Positions 18,770 to 33,617 of a stretch of 64,000 bases of DNA are shown here, piece after piece; within the stretch, counting starts at the first letter, position 1; the number at the start of each line of letters is the position of its first letter. Made by a program: the position numbers and the translations under genes. The stretch comes from Syngnathus acus (Eukaryota > Chordata > Actinopteri > Syngnathiformes > Syngnathidae). Location: positions 6,334,001 to 6,398,000 of the forward strand of contig NC_051106.1 of assembly GCF_901709675.1 (NCBI RefSeq), written 5' to 3'. The notes under the pieces were generated by a model. The model saw only the letters and a program-made list of their open reading frames with translations. It made no database searches and was not told where the DNA came from.

Positions 18770-19470
18770 CACCTCCTAACACAAAGGCATGTCTGTCGGA
18801 AAGCATGCAAGAAATGTCCAACCGCAGACTTTCTTCTAGAGGCTGTGCTGCTCTCTTCGCGCAGAAGAGGAACGTCCTTTCTGGGGGATGAAGTTCCCAG
18901 ACAACCGCTAGCAAATTAGCCGCACATCTTGCCTCGAATGTGTAAAAACTTCAAATGAAACCCACTACATCCCAGACGTTGCACGCTTGTTTCTTCAAAG
19001 TAAAGGTATATCGTACTGTATGCTTCTCAAAGACTTTTATTTTGAAACTACAATTGTGGAAATGGAAATCGCAGTGTTGAAATATTTCCGAATTTTATCG
19101 GAGATTTTAAAAGGGGTAGGGTCTTGTCGCCTACTTCATCTCTGGGTTTCTGGTTTTTCCTCCCAGGAGGCTCTGTTAAACAATTTAAATTACATGTTAG
19201 TCTGCCAGAAGCGACATTAGAGCAGAATCTGCAGCTTCTGCTTCTTTACTCAGTTGTCCACATAGGTAGCAAACACAGTGCTTAAAAACGAAATTGAATT
19301 AACTCTTAAATGTTGTCATTACGTATGTATAACAGATTTGACTTGGAACAACAAAATATTATGCACACAAATCCTTTTTATTCACCTTTTTACTAGACTG
19401 GAAAATGCCTAAAATGCGTGTTTAAATATGCAAATAATTTAACAAAGAACAGATTTTATGAGGCAACGTT
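18770..19470. other. Region upstream of selenon and downstream of znf593
   Basis: Both flanking genes run on the minus strand, so this 0.7 kb holds the selenon promoter and 5' UTR and the end of znf593 transcripts. The first 200 bp are GC-richer and lack a clear TATA box. I see no coding exon. Confidence 0.5.
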
Positions 19471-19481
19471 ACAACTCAGAC

Positions 19482-19487
19482 TTTATT
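19482..19487 (-). terminator. znf593: Candidate polyadenylation signal of znf593
   Basis: AATAAA on the minus strand about 165 nt past the znf593 stop codon, giving a short 3' UTR. Confidence 0.6.
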
Positions 19488-19649
19488 GCCACTCCACACA
19501 CTCCATATTTACATAAGATACACTTTGTAGGACTTTCATAATGATGATAATATTATGAAAGAGCTGGCTGCAAAAACAAAGTTTAGTGAGTCATGCATTT
19601 TTGACTTTGGAGTTTTTGTAAATCCATATATCCAAGTATCAGGAGATTT

Positions 19650-20179
19650 TCAGCACATGTCTTCTTCCACAGGTTGCGTCTTCACCTCTATAACTTTTGG
19701 GGGGATGTAGGAGCCCATCCCGGCTGCTCTGTCTGCCTCTGCCTGCGTGTACGGCTCCTCTCTAAGCTCTTTCAAACTGGACAGAGGGAAACCCCGGCTT
19801 AGAGTCCACATACTGCGTATTTTAACAAACACAAAACTGGCCAAGCCTTACCGTTTCTTGTGGACTTTGGTCTTGAAGTGATCTTTCAAAGATCTCATGT
19901 CTGTAAAATATCTCCTGCAAGACAAAAAGCCATTGTGTTATGCTTTGCCTTGAGTAGTGAACAATAATTGTCCACTTACGCGCAGTGTAAACAGTAGTGC
20001 TGTGCACATCCTGTCACATCATAGTCCACTTCCTGATTAAGTAGTTTGGTGGCGGTTTCAGGCTTCATGTCTGAATGGATCTCATCCAAGTCTTTGGTCC
20101 TGCGCTTTGTTTTCAACATCTTATTAACGTTCTTCTTTCTTCCATTATTGTGGTTTTTCGTTTGTTTGGACTTCCCCAT
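19650..20179 (-). CDS. znf593: Zinc finger protein 593 (ribosome biogenesis factor)
   Basis: Three exons (19980-20179, 19852-19914, 19650-19776) join in frame to 129 residues, near the human length of 134. The N-terminus is strongly basic ([18 protein letters not shown]). A single C2H2-type zinc finger begins at CLHCARYF and ends in [11 protein letters not shown] near residues 64-87. The tail has [18 protein letters not shown], the conserved motif of this family, which includes yeast Bud20. Bud20 is a shuttling factor for export of pre-60S ribosomal subunits, and ZNF593 is thought to act likewise; human ZNF593 was first described as a modulator of Oct-2 DNA binding. It is divergently oriented to rlf, with about 780 bp between start codons. 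The identification is firm. Confidence 0.95.
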
Positions 20180-20959
20180 GGTGGGCTGTAAGGACAAACA
20201 GGGCAAATGCAAAATAATTGAAAGGTAATTACTGACGTGAAGGAATCGAGTCACACCTTGACACGAGTCTGACTTCACTAGTTTGTTTACGTGACACTTC
20301 ACTGTCAAAATAGTTTATCATATGCATATTAATTTAAATCTTTGAATTATTCACTACTAGGAGAGATGCATATAACCAAGCCAATATTGGGAGAAATATT
20401 GTGTTTGTTTACTTTGTGCCATACCATTATCTACATCTTAACCATAAACAAATTACATCAATGTACCCCACAAAACCTTTAATGTGTTTTATCTATGCTC
20501 TAAATCTGGCCATGACTACGAAATAGCGTTGTTGTTGTTTTTTTAGGATCATGGGGACTAATCGTTATGTGCAGCGATTTGAAAACTTAATCCGCATCAT
20601 CTATCAAGTTCCAAAACCATTGGTCGAGTTGTGCCGTCTTTTTCTATGACCCAACATTGGTCAAATATAAGCCTGATTCTTTATAATATATCGGTTTCAG
20701 TCTTTTTTCCTCGGCGTCAACATATTCATGTTTACTTACCTCTCACACGTGCAAATGGGAAGAACTGCACCCATTCACTTCCGGGTTGGAAAGAAAAGCC
20801 AGAGTGACGTATCCAAGGCGAATCGATGCAGTAATCATTATAGGTCAATAGATGGCGGTAATCCACCACGACCGTTTGGAAACCGCATTAACACAAAGAA
20901 GAAGAAAAGTAGGCGGTGACAGACTGCCGAGTGCATACGCGCCGTGGAGGAGAGGGAAG
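20180..20959. promoter_or_regulatory. Shared divergent promoter region of znf593 and rlf
   Basis: The 780 bp between two divergent start codons must contain both promoters. An ETS/GABP-type word CACTTCCGGG lies at 20776-20785. A YY1-like AAGATGGCGG lies at 20957-20966 and overlaps the rlf start codon. No TATA box is obvious near rlf. These are motif matches. Confidence 0.5.
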
Positions 20960-23900
20960 ATGGCGGAGAGGATTGTCGATCTTGAGCAAGAATGGAACGA
21001 ACGGGGCCTGGACACGGCCGAAGACACGCTGGTTGCAATGGAAACCCTTTTGGCCACACTGAGGGCTTTCGAAGACGGCCTCAGGCAACAGGAATTGTCT
21101 GTGGCGTCGTCCGCGGACTACTGTGACAACTTTTGTCAGGTAACGAGTGCGTGAAAACATGATAGCGATCATTAGCACAACGCTAGCTCAGTTTGGGTTG
21201 TTTTCCTTAGAGAGGGGCGAGGAGGTTCCAGGATGCTCTGTTTTATATTTTGGAAATTACAAATCGTTTTCGTGAACTAACGTATTCCAGTTGGCGTTTA
21301 GCAGTTAAATCAAAGGATGCTAACGTCATGCAATGTTAAATGAGTGCTAAATTAGTTTAAATCAGTTTCGTGCTTCCAGACACACGCCTCATTGTGATGC
21401 AGTTGCACGTTGAGACAAATTTGACCTTTTGCATCCTAAAATAAGATTACTAGAAAAATGTCGTTTTGAACAGATAATTCAAAGGCTCATCCAGTTCATT
21501 TTTGACTTGTTTACTAAAGTGAATTACAAATTTACCAGCGTGTGCTTGAATCTAATATTATTGTCCGACTTTTAATTCGGAAACTATACATGGCAAAAAT
21601 GTGCATTTCTCTTTTTTTTTTAATGGCAATGGTAACATAGTTCAAGAGGAAGTCCGAAGGTTTTCCAAATAATCTCAAGTAAAAGGGGTCATTTAAACTA
21701 ACCCTAACCCTTTAAATTTTAAAGGGTTCATTTATAATAAACTAAATACAATGAGAAATTAATCATAAAGGATGCTTTGATACATTGGGAAATAAAAATA
21801 AAAAAACACTAACTGTACTGTAGCAAAACAAAGTACCAATTTATATTAAAAAGGAGGTCATGAGGTCATGATGCTACCTAAGCTGGGAGCATGAACAATA
21901 AACTGCAGGACAGAGGCATAGTTTGCACAAACTAGCCTCTTTCCAACTCAACCATGCAGATTTACTCGGAAGTAGTAATTAGTATGCTCATACAAACCTC
22001 CTGGGCTGAGATTCTTTTTGGAGGTTCCCCTTTGTGGGTTTGCCATAAATAGACGATGGGGAATTAATCAAGGCTCCCCTGTGGAGAGGCAACCTACAAG
22101 GGAGTCTGTCTGGCGCTGAGGCGTCTTGGGAAGTCGTGTCGTTATAACAAACTCATCGGCCTGCGGGATGAAGGCGGCACACTTTTGAATTTTTAACTTT
22201 AGTTTTGCACCATTGTAGATTTTCAGAGGTGGCAAACGGTGGAGAGGGATTGGTAAATACACACAATGTGATTGTGTGTATATTATTTCTTTTTTCTCCT
22301 CACTGTGCAAGTCCCCTCGGGCCTAATCAGTCACCCCTCAAACCAGACTATGTCGAGTGGGATCATTCGAGCGTCGCCCCTTCCCCTCAAGTGGAAAAGC
22401 TTTGGAAATCTCATCTGTCTTGATTGTTCTAAGGGGAAAACCGGTGTCATGCCAGCATCTGTGTATGTTTTTTTTTTCTCTCCCAGGCACTTATGCATTA
22501 TGCCGGCAGCAGAAACTCCATAGACCACGGTCTTCCGCTTCTCGAAGTCTACTGCCTGTCGATAAACTGTTTCGCCGCCGCCCGATCACACCTCACCGCA
22601 GAGTCGGACAAAGTGACTCTTGTTTTGAAGAGACTCGCTCTGTGAGTGCAAATGTTCCCTTCAATGCTACTTCAATAATGACAATTTGACTGAATTTACA
22701 CCAACATTCTCCTTGTTTGTCACGCAGAAGCTGTTTTGAACTATTTCTGTCAGTTCCCGAAAATGAAATCCCCTATGAAGCATGGGTTCAATTCCACCAA
22801 TCTGTTCAGGTAAGAAGTCTTCTTTTCTTTGTGTTAAAATTCCAAGTCTTTTAATCTTTTGAATCTTTTTTTATTTTTTAGAGTGCACATGACACCTTGT
22901 TACAGTACGGGAGTACAGACCTTCAAGCTTTATTACAGATTACAGGCGAGGGAGGTGCATGGAGCAATCCCCTCCTCGCCGCCCTCCTCTCTGGAGAGCC
23001 TATCATCAAACAAGAAGGTTCAGAGAAAACTCATTTGTCGAACTACAGTGACTTCAATCTTAGCATCAGATTGTGATCAATTTACTCTTCCTCGTGTAGT
23101 GGACGCATACATTTGCTTGGAGGGTGAGGGCTTCATGGAAATGCGGGTGAAGCATCTGGAGAAGATGGGCGAGGTGGCCAAGGCTGTGGTGCTGGCAAAA
23201 GCGTGCACAGACTGCAGCGCCATCCCCAACCAAGCTACTTTTCGTCACACATACGTCGCTCTGCTTTGCCAGCTACTTCCCAACGCGGAAGCTATAATGG
23301 AGGTAAATTCTTCCCCACTGCTGCCTTCCCCAGCTGCTCGAGTTCTTTTCACTAATGCCTCCTTGTGACCTCCCTCTCTCTGACAGATATCCAGGCAAGA
23401 CTGCAAGGATGTTCTTGAGATTACTACCAACTTGGAGATGGAGGGGGAGGAGAATGCTGGCTTTATCCTGTGCACAACCTTCCTGACTCAGCAGCTTCAG
23501 CAGCCCAGCCTTGACCACTCCTGGTGAATCTCTAACCGTAACCCTCGGGGGGGGGGGTCTTGTAATATCGCTACGCCTATCACAGCTCGTTAAACTTTAA
23601 TGAACTCATTGTTCTATCCACAGGGAGCTGATTCAACTGTGGAGTAAACTTCAGAGGAAGCTGGACCCCTCACTTGTATCTCTTCTTGAAAGGTGCCTTC
23701 AGCTGGGTGCCATCGCCATAACAGTGCAACATTTGCTGTACTTGGCCCGTTTAATTCAGACAGAGGTGGGATTTTATTTTGACATGATTCCACCCCTCAG
23801 AATCCACAGACATTTTTAAGAAGATGTTTGATTTTGAAAGAGTTAAGCCATGGCAATTGTGAATTTGGTTCAAATATTCTTTTTTTTTTCCCCCCCCAGG

Positions 23901-26900
23901 CAGAGGCAGTGGGCACCGCTGCCTCGGTGGAGTTGTGCGTTAAAGCTCTACAACTTCCAAAACACGATGACTCGGAAAGTAGAATCGGCATCTGTAAAGT
24001 TCTGTCTGGCCTCCTCCTCAATGATCTGGAAGTGCGGCGGGCCTGCCACCTTACAGAGTTTCTGCTTGGCCCCAGTCAACAGGTATTCAATAGCCTCCAG
24101 GAGCTCTACCAGTGCCCAGACCAAAAATATGAGCAGGAGAGCAGCATCATTCCCAACTCGCTACGCTGTGAACTGCTACTGGTGCTGAAGGCACACTGGT
24201 CCATTGACCCGGAATTCTGGGACTGGAAAGCCCTCAAGTATCACTGTATCTCCCTTTTGGGGTTGAAACCCGAGTCAGAATGGGAAGCCGACGAGGAAAA
24301 AAGTGAGAAAGTACCCGTGCTTCGGGTCAACACGCCGACAGAAGAAAGTGAGCCCAAACCCTGTTTAAACGGAAGTCTTCATCTTCACACGCAGCCTGAC
24401 GAAACGCCTCCTCGCATTATTGGCGGCGAAGCAGGAGCGAGGAGAGCCAAGCTGTGTTGTCGGATTTGTACACTGTCCTTCACCGACATTCAAATCCTCC
24501 ACCATGCCAAAAGACACATTGTGGACGACGTACACCCCTGCCCCATCTGCCTGCAGGATTTTAGGAGCAGGAAGGAGCTGCTACCCCACATGAGACATCA
24601 CCTCCAACGGGAGACGCTAAGCAACAACGTCAAGATTCAAGACGATGAAATGGAACCTGGCGAGATCACTGTTGACCCATCTTTAATTTTATATTACAAA
24701 TCCACCCGTGATCCCGGAGTCCTGCAGCACATTGTGCAACAGGCCAAAACGGTCCCGAAGAAGTGCACGGACAACGAGCACGTGACGTTCGATTACATGA
24801 ACCAGCACTTCAGTCTGCAGAACCGAGAGGAGTATTTCTGTCCCGGAACCGGGTGTTCTCGGGTTTTCAAACACTCCAAGTACTTGTACGTGCATTTCAA
24901 GTCGGAACACAAAGGCGATGAGAACGTGACGCATTTTCATCAGATGCGAGAGCAACGGGAGAAGTGCGCTTTCTGTCGCCGCCACTTTGTCTCCGCTTAC
25001 CATCACCACAAACATCGGAAAGTTCACTACTGCGAGCAACCGTACATGTGCGTGGCGATGGGTTGCGGTGCCCGCTTCGGTTCCTCCAATGAGCTCGTGT
25101 TGCATAAACAGATCCACGGCTATCAGATAAGGTACCAGTGCGAGCTTGAAGGCTGCGACGTGAATTACTCCGACCTGGGACAACTTTATCACCACGAGGC
25201 GCAGCATTTCAGGGATGCTGCATTCACCTGCCCTGGCGCCATATGTAAAAAATTTTACTTTTCCAAAAGGGAATTCATAGCGCATCTATCGACGCACAAC
25301 CTTACGTTCTCCGAAGAGGACTTTGAGGATCAGAGGATAGCGAAAGAGACCATTTTCAAGGCTGATTTGGAAAGGGCAGCCCATGTTAGCAGTCCAAATG
25401 ATGCGGAAGTAGGTGTTGTCGGAGATAACCAGAACAGTTCCTCAGAAAGCCGTTCCGCCTCCTGCTGTCAACCATCTGGCAACGTTCAACCCAAAGCATT
25501 GCTGACTTTAGTGGCTGTGTGTTTCGACGGATGCAAGTTCACCTGCGGCTTCGAGAAGTGCGGTATGACTTTCTCCCGAGCGAGAGATGTCCAGAGACAC
25601 CTGAAACACGCCCACCCAGAACACCTTAAACTGGAGTTCAAAGAGCACAAACATGACAAGGAGCAGGGTCCAAAGTCCAAAAAGATCAAGACTGAAATGG
25701 AGTCGGACAATGATGAAGGCGAATACCAACTCTTGGATCCGTGCTCACCTGAAGAAGATGGCCCTGAATGGACGAGCTCTCCCGCTTCTCCAACTTGTAC
25801 CAAAAATGATGTCCTTAAAGAAATCCTCACGAGGCTAAGTCGGCTGGATCTGAATTCCCTCAAGTCCCCACAAAGTCAGCCGCCTCAGTGCATCCAAAGT
25901 CATCAGGACGTCACGGAAAACCGACCCGAGGTTTTGCTCTCGAAACCATCGTCCCCGCTGCCGAAAAGAAATCTCACAGCAAGAGCCGTCCAATCGCTTG
26001 CGACGACTAAACCCTACGTTTGCGCCGTAGTAAAGTGTGCCTTTAGGACTGCACTGGTTGATAACTTGAGCCGCCACTACAACAACGTGCACGGCTACCC
26101 AACCGAAGAGGCCGAACAGATGGCTCATTTTAACGCCACCCCGCCGGTTCCGCCTCAAAGAAATCCAACCGAAGAAAAAGTCGTCCAAATACTCGCCAAC
26201 GCCAAACCCTACACTTGCCAGATAGCCAAGTGTCACTTCAGGACCGCACGAACCTACAGTTTGATGCGCCACTACGTTAAACTACACAACCGCCCGCAGG
26301 AAGAAGCCAAACAAATGTGTGTCACGGACAGGTCGTATAAACCCTTCAAGTGTCATCTGTGCTCGCAAACTCACAGAGAGATTAAAGGTTTGAGGAACCA
26401 TTATATTCAGTTGCATGGCGTCTCTGCCAGTTTGGTGGAGAAATTTGGTTTCCGATCGACGCGACCTACCAGCCCCACATTACAGAACTTGAACCCGACA
26501 ACGAAAATAGAAGCACCCAGTTGGGAACAGGAAGTGAAAAAAAGCGAGAATAGACCAAACCGAACAAGTTGTTCTTCAGCTCCGGCTGTGAATGAAGCTC
26601 AAGAGGATCAAAGTGAGCACAAGGGAGACGTTGAGGCCGAGGTGACACCCCAGGTCAGAACGAAACGCTTGGTGACGAAAAGTAATCTCTGCTACATTCT
26701 AGATAAATTCAACAAGCCATTTCATTGCGTGGCCAAAAACTGCGCCGCCGCCTTTTCCACCCAGGTAGGCCTTGTGCGCCATCTTCAGTTCACACACCAT
26801 TACAAACGCTCTCAGCTCCTGCTGGAAAAAGAAGTGCAACAGGATCCCGAAGTCAAAAAGGAAAATGTGCGGAAAAGGCCTTACCCGAGCTCCGACGAAC

Positions 26901-28696
26901 CCAAACCCCAGTTTAAATGTCAGTTTGTCAACTGCAACGCTTCCTACCATCTCAAGAGCAGCCTGGCGCGGCACACCCGCATTGTGCATTCCCAGATGCC
27001 GGGACTCATCAGGTGCAAGTTTGAGGGTTGCGCCAAAGTATTCACCCACAACGAGGCGCTGAAAAAACACACGTTGTTTCGACACTGCGAGTACTACGAC
27101 TCGCTGGTAGTACGGCTCCAGAGCACTCAAAAGAAGTCCGTTACCGGATGCCAAAAGAAGCTGATAGTAACACCCACCGACCCCGCGTCGCCGGAACCGA
27201 AACAACCCGCCCAGTCGGGCGAGGGAGACGATGTGACCGAAGACGGGGAGAAGTCTGCGGTGGAAGCGGAACAGAGATATTTTGTCCGATCACACGAAGA
27301 AGCTTTACAAATGTGTCAAGACCGTTTTTTACCCGTCACCTACCCGTGCATGATTCAAGACTGCGACTCGGTCCTCAAGTACTCGCGCGGCTTGAGCCGC
27401 CACTACAAAAAGGTTCACCACATGCCAAATGAGTATATTCGAAATAATACCGACACGCTCTTTTACAACGCGGAGCAGCTGGAGGAATTGATTCAGAAGA
27501 AATCGGCTCGGCCAACCGTAGTGGGAAAAGAGAACCCAAACGGAGTTTGTAAAATGGAGTATCAGCCGGAGACCGCACAGGGGCAGGATGCTCAGGTAAA
27601 ACTGCACTCGGTCACAGCAGAAACCCAAATGGAGACTCTTTCAGATCCTCCGAGATTGCCAGTGGAGGAAGTGCTGCCGCCCGCAGAGAAAAACGGACCT
27701 CTTTCCGATCCTCTGAGATTCCCAGCGGAGGAAGTGCTTCCGCCCGCAGAGAGGAACGGACCTCTTTCCGATCCTCTGAGATTCCCAGTGGAGGAAGCGT
27801 TGCCGCCCGCAGAGAGAAACGGACCTCTTTCGGATCCTCCGAGATTGCCAGTGGAGGAAGTGCTGCCGCCCGCAGAGAGAAACGGACCTCTCTCCGATCC
27901 TCTGAGATTCCCAGTGAAGGAAGTGCTGCCGCCCGCAGAGAGAAACGGGGTCCTTGTCGGCGCCGACGACGTGCTGTACGGAGAACCGAGTACCGCCACT
28001 CACGCGGAGGATTCTGTTGTGCCGAACGGTCACAAAAAGGTGGAAGAATTACTCAACTTGGAACAGATCAAACCACTCCTTCGTCCTTTTACGATCAATC
28101 TGTCGCCACCGTGTTGTGTGCTGTTGACTACAGAGGAGGGACTTCAAGACACAGCAAAAGATGGCAAAATATCCGAAAAGTCATCTCCACCTCCAGTACG
28201 GCAGCCTCTCAAGCGAAAGAATGAGCTCTCCGTGCAGCCATCAAACGTGATCGACCCTCAGCCTCTTGGCTCCCCTCCACACTCTTTTGACATTGCCACA
28301 TACAAGCCAGTTGGCTTTGAGGCATCCTTCCTCAAGTTCATCCAAGAAACCGCACCAAAAGACAAAAAGACTCTAATCTGTAAAAGGCGAGAGTCCTTCC
28401 GGCGCAGTTGCTCGGTCAAAGAAAACAAGCAACTGGGAATCACGTACACCCGAAGCAGGCGCAGTCATGCCGCGCTTCACAAATGCCGCGGTATGACTGG
28501 GGACTTCCCATCTGTCCGAAACTTGAAGTCCATCTTGGACAAAGCCCTTGCTGGGTGCGGGGACCTGGCCATCAAGCAGCTTCAGTACCTCAGACCCGTG
28601 GTGGTCCTGGGGAAGCCCGTTTGTATGGCCAGCCTGCCTCACCTCTTCCCAACAGACTCGAAAAACGGTAAACTGCTTCTGGGAAGCAAAGTTTAG
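20960..28696 (+). CDS. rlf: RLF zinc finger protein (ZNF292/RLF family)
   Basis: Eight exons join in frame to 1943 residues (human RLF is about 1914): 20960-21139, 22487-22641, 22728-22809, 22882-23017, 23100-23302, 23387-23523, 23624-23765 and a 4.8-kb last exon 23900-28696. The first 345 residues form a helical, finger-free region typical of RLF and ZNF292. The last exon carries about 15 C2H2 zinc fingers between residues 530 and 1520, many with the family pattern C-x4-C. Acidic linkers separate the clusters. A run of five 21-residue repeats follows at about 1592-1697. The C-terminus holds conserved segments such as FEASFLKFIQET and LGITYTRSRRSHAALHK. Mouse Rlf is a nuclear protein that affects DNA methylation at regulatory elements; human RLF was named for fusion with MYCL. 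The adjacent zmpste24 is also next to RLF in human, supporting orthology. The ATG lies in a YY1-like site. Confidence 0.95.
27636..27950 (+). repeat. rlf: Five-copy 63-bp coding tandem repeat in rlf
   Basis: Five consecutive copies of a 63-bp unit encode variants of PLSDPLRFPVEEVLPPAERN plus Gly. Copies differ by a few bases (for example RLP or RFP, VEE, AEE or VKE, ERN or EKN). All keep the frame. The period equals 21 codons, so copy-number change would not break the protein. Confidence 0.9.
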
Positions 28697-29662
28697 CATT
28701 GCACCTTTTTTTTTTTTTTTAAATGAAAATGAATTTTTGTTAAATGGAACTGTTACTCATTTTCTTAAATTGGTGATGCTATGTTTTTGTTGCTTATTTT
28801 GCCAAACGGAAGACTTGGCAGATCATCAGCATAAAATTCAAGCCATGCCTCGTCCAGCAAATCTCATTTTTTTAGTGCACATACATAAGTGCTTCAAGAT
28901 CTATGGACATTTTTACAGACTGTTTGAAATATTGGCAAGAGGCTTTTACTTGAGTTAGTAATGTACATTCTACAAAAGTCTAAAAGAGTGACTGGTTAGC
29001 ACTTCTAAGTTCATGTGAAATGTGTGACATTTTGCAGTGTTGGAAGATGAAACACCTGTGTAAATTTCTAATAAATGTAAAAATTTATATCTAGTGTGTT
29101 TTTTTCCCCTCATACCGTGCCCACAATGTTTCTTGCTGAATATCAGATAGATTAACGATCCGTGTAATTTGTGTTTATTGTAGTTTCTTTGCAATAGAAA
29201 ATAATTAACTGCACTCCACAGTTTAGCCACGGGACGCGCTATAAAATAATGAATGAATACACTTATTTCCACGCAGCAATACTTAGAATTTAGTTTATAA
29301 ACGTGGGCTGTTTAGAGTTTAGTTTGTTGGGTTCTTGTCCGAGCAAACCGGATGCGGAATGTTTGTGACGGGAGCGGTTTCCGTCCGGACCTTTTATGCT
29401 GCTGGACTAACTACGCGCTCATGAATGAAGTGTCATTATTAACGATGGAGGCTTAAAAACAACGTACGGTTCGCGTAGTAGTCGCTTGTGGGTCCATTTG
29501 ACGTTAGTAAAAGTTTTCCATTAACTAAGCTCGTATCCCACTCAAGTTTGTGTGTGCCAAGCCAGGCTGACGGACCAATAACGTTGCTGTTAGCCTGTTT
29601 AGCTAGGAGCGCTTTCATTATTTCTTAGTCCCCCCCGCCGCCTCTCAAAAAACTAAGTAAAT
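28697..29662. other. rlf 3' UTR and zmpste24 promoter region
   Basis: The rlf 3' UTR occupies the first ~400 bp, ending after AATAAA at 29070-29075. The rest, especially 29340-29650, is GC-richer and precedes the zmpste24 start codon, so it is the likely promoter and 5' UTR. I see no TATA box or coding exon. Confidence 0.55.
29070..29075 (+). terminator. rlf: Candidate polyadenylation signal of rlf
   Basis: AATAAA about 375 nt past the rlf stop codon, followed by a T/GT-rich stretch as expected downstream of a cleavage site. Confidence 0.6.
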
Positions 29663-31847
<2,185 letters not shown>

Positions 31848-33617
31848 CGGGGTCGGAATGGGGGGCGGCGAGCACCGCCTCCTCCCAAGGGCCTCCGGAG
31901 ACCCATCCTGGCCGTGTGACGCCTCCTCCAAATCTTATTTTATCTTGTTTTAGTAAATTCATTTAATGATTGACTCTTTTCTTTTAAATTGTAAAATATC
32001 ATCATAAATCAACATGAATAACGGAAGGGACTCAAGAGTAAACACTGAAAATAGTGTGGGCAATGTGTGTTAATTGCAGTGTTAGTCACTGCACAAATCA
32101 TCTTTTGCAGATTGGCTAAGTAGAAATGATTTGTGCACTGTGTGTACTGTCTTAAAATGGAAACAGACCCATGTCGGGTGTCATCCCTGAGTGGGCTATG
32201 TGTAGTTTGATAGCAAGTTAACATAAAAGTCAAATGGGACAAAGGATGTGTGACATAGCTTCACAGACACACAGGCCACAAAATTCAAGTTGTTGCTTCC
32301 GTTGCCATTATTTCTTTACCCAATCAAGAATATTAGTCAGACTGAATCCTTACGTTCCCAGTTTAAAAAGTAGGTCATTGTGGATGATCTCATAATGTGC
32401 CTCCAAATTCTTTGTTCTGATACTTGACCCTGTTAGAGAGACAGCAGTGCTGATGTTTTTCTTTGCATCTAAATTTGACTTGTGAGTTTTAATTTTCTTT
32501 AGGGAAGGGAATAGATCTTCTCATGCACCTGTTTGCTGACTGGGGTCCAATGTACCTGTTACTGTTGATAAGTGGGTTTTGATATTAAGTTTAACTTTGT
32601 TCTCTTGATTTTGGGGATCTTGAATGAACCCAGAGTTGCCTGCCGATGTTTATAAAGGGATATTACTGGGGGGAGGGTCTGTGAGGTTCCTTGTTAAGAC
32701 AGGTTTCAAGAACATTACTTTCTTTGCTGAATAAATTTATTCAAAGCCTTGTATGCTTTTTATTTCATTAATTGAATACAGTATGGTATTCCAATGATTA
32801 TATGTTTATGTAGAAAATTCTGTGCATTAAAATGAATATGTATAACAAAAGTATTTAAGCTATCAAGTAATCCTGATGGACAGGGGTAGACAAAGTATGG
32901 TCGCTTTGTTCATTAGTCTTATGCATCAAGCAGTTACGTCATGAAATAAATTGCATAAATACAAATGAAAAATATTGTCATTAACTCATTTTAAGTATAA
33001 AAAATAGGAATTTATGCAACAAATTCTCTATAATACATATTTGTTCCCCCTCACTAATGAGTTTATGAAATTATGCCTTTATAAATAAAAAAACGTAACG
33101 TAGCCTTTAAGCACAAACGTTTGCCCAACCCAAGTGACGTCACAAATACATAAAGTACTATAAAAATAAATATTACAAATATAATTCCAGCAGGTATAAT
33201 GTTTTTTTTTTTACTTCAATTCCTGTAGTTTTACTTTGGTTAAAAACTAACAAAAAAACGGTAATCTGACTTTAACTTCAGGTCAAAGTTCACGTGAGCG
33301 TGCAGTTTGACGCGTTTTATTTTGAGACGTTCCATTTGTCAAAATAGGGGCGATTCTATGTTGCGTTAAAGTTTCACAACGCGTATATTAAATATTTTGT
33401 ACCAAAGTAGTATCGGTTCTACTCAATTTCGTTCCCATTTGAAAAAGCGTTATTAATATTTGGTGCATCTTCCATAATTCCGTTTTTTACCATGGCATTT
33501 ACCCCCTCTGTCTGGGTACCAATGGCGCTGTCCACTGGCTGTATGTATGTTCAGACAAGGGCAAACTGGAGAGAGCGTCACTGTTGTCATTGTCATTAGC
33601 CACTCATATTAGCCATC
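31848..33617. other. zmpste24 3' UTR and atp5if1 upstream region
   Basis: The zmpste24 3' UTR probably runs to about 32.75 kb, ending after AATAAA at 32730-32735. From 32.75 to 33.3 kb the sequence is AT-rich with no visible gene. The 300 bp before the atp5if1 ATG should contain its promoter; no distinct motif stands out. Confidence 0.5.
32730..32735 (+). terminator. zmpste24: Candidate polyadenylation signal of zmpste24
   Basis: AATAAA about 880 nt past the stop codon, within GCTGAATAAATTTATTC. Earlier, weaker candidates exist. Confidence 0.5.

Noticed and set aside
21698-21712. CTAACCCTAACCCT as an interstitial telomere repeat
   Set aside because: Only two units; too short to mean anything.
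23828-23899. Start of the rlf last-exon frame at an upstream ATG (23828)
   Set aside because: This stretch is intron sequence with a C-run and AG acceptor ending at 23899; seven upstream exons join in frame.
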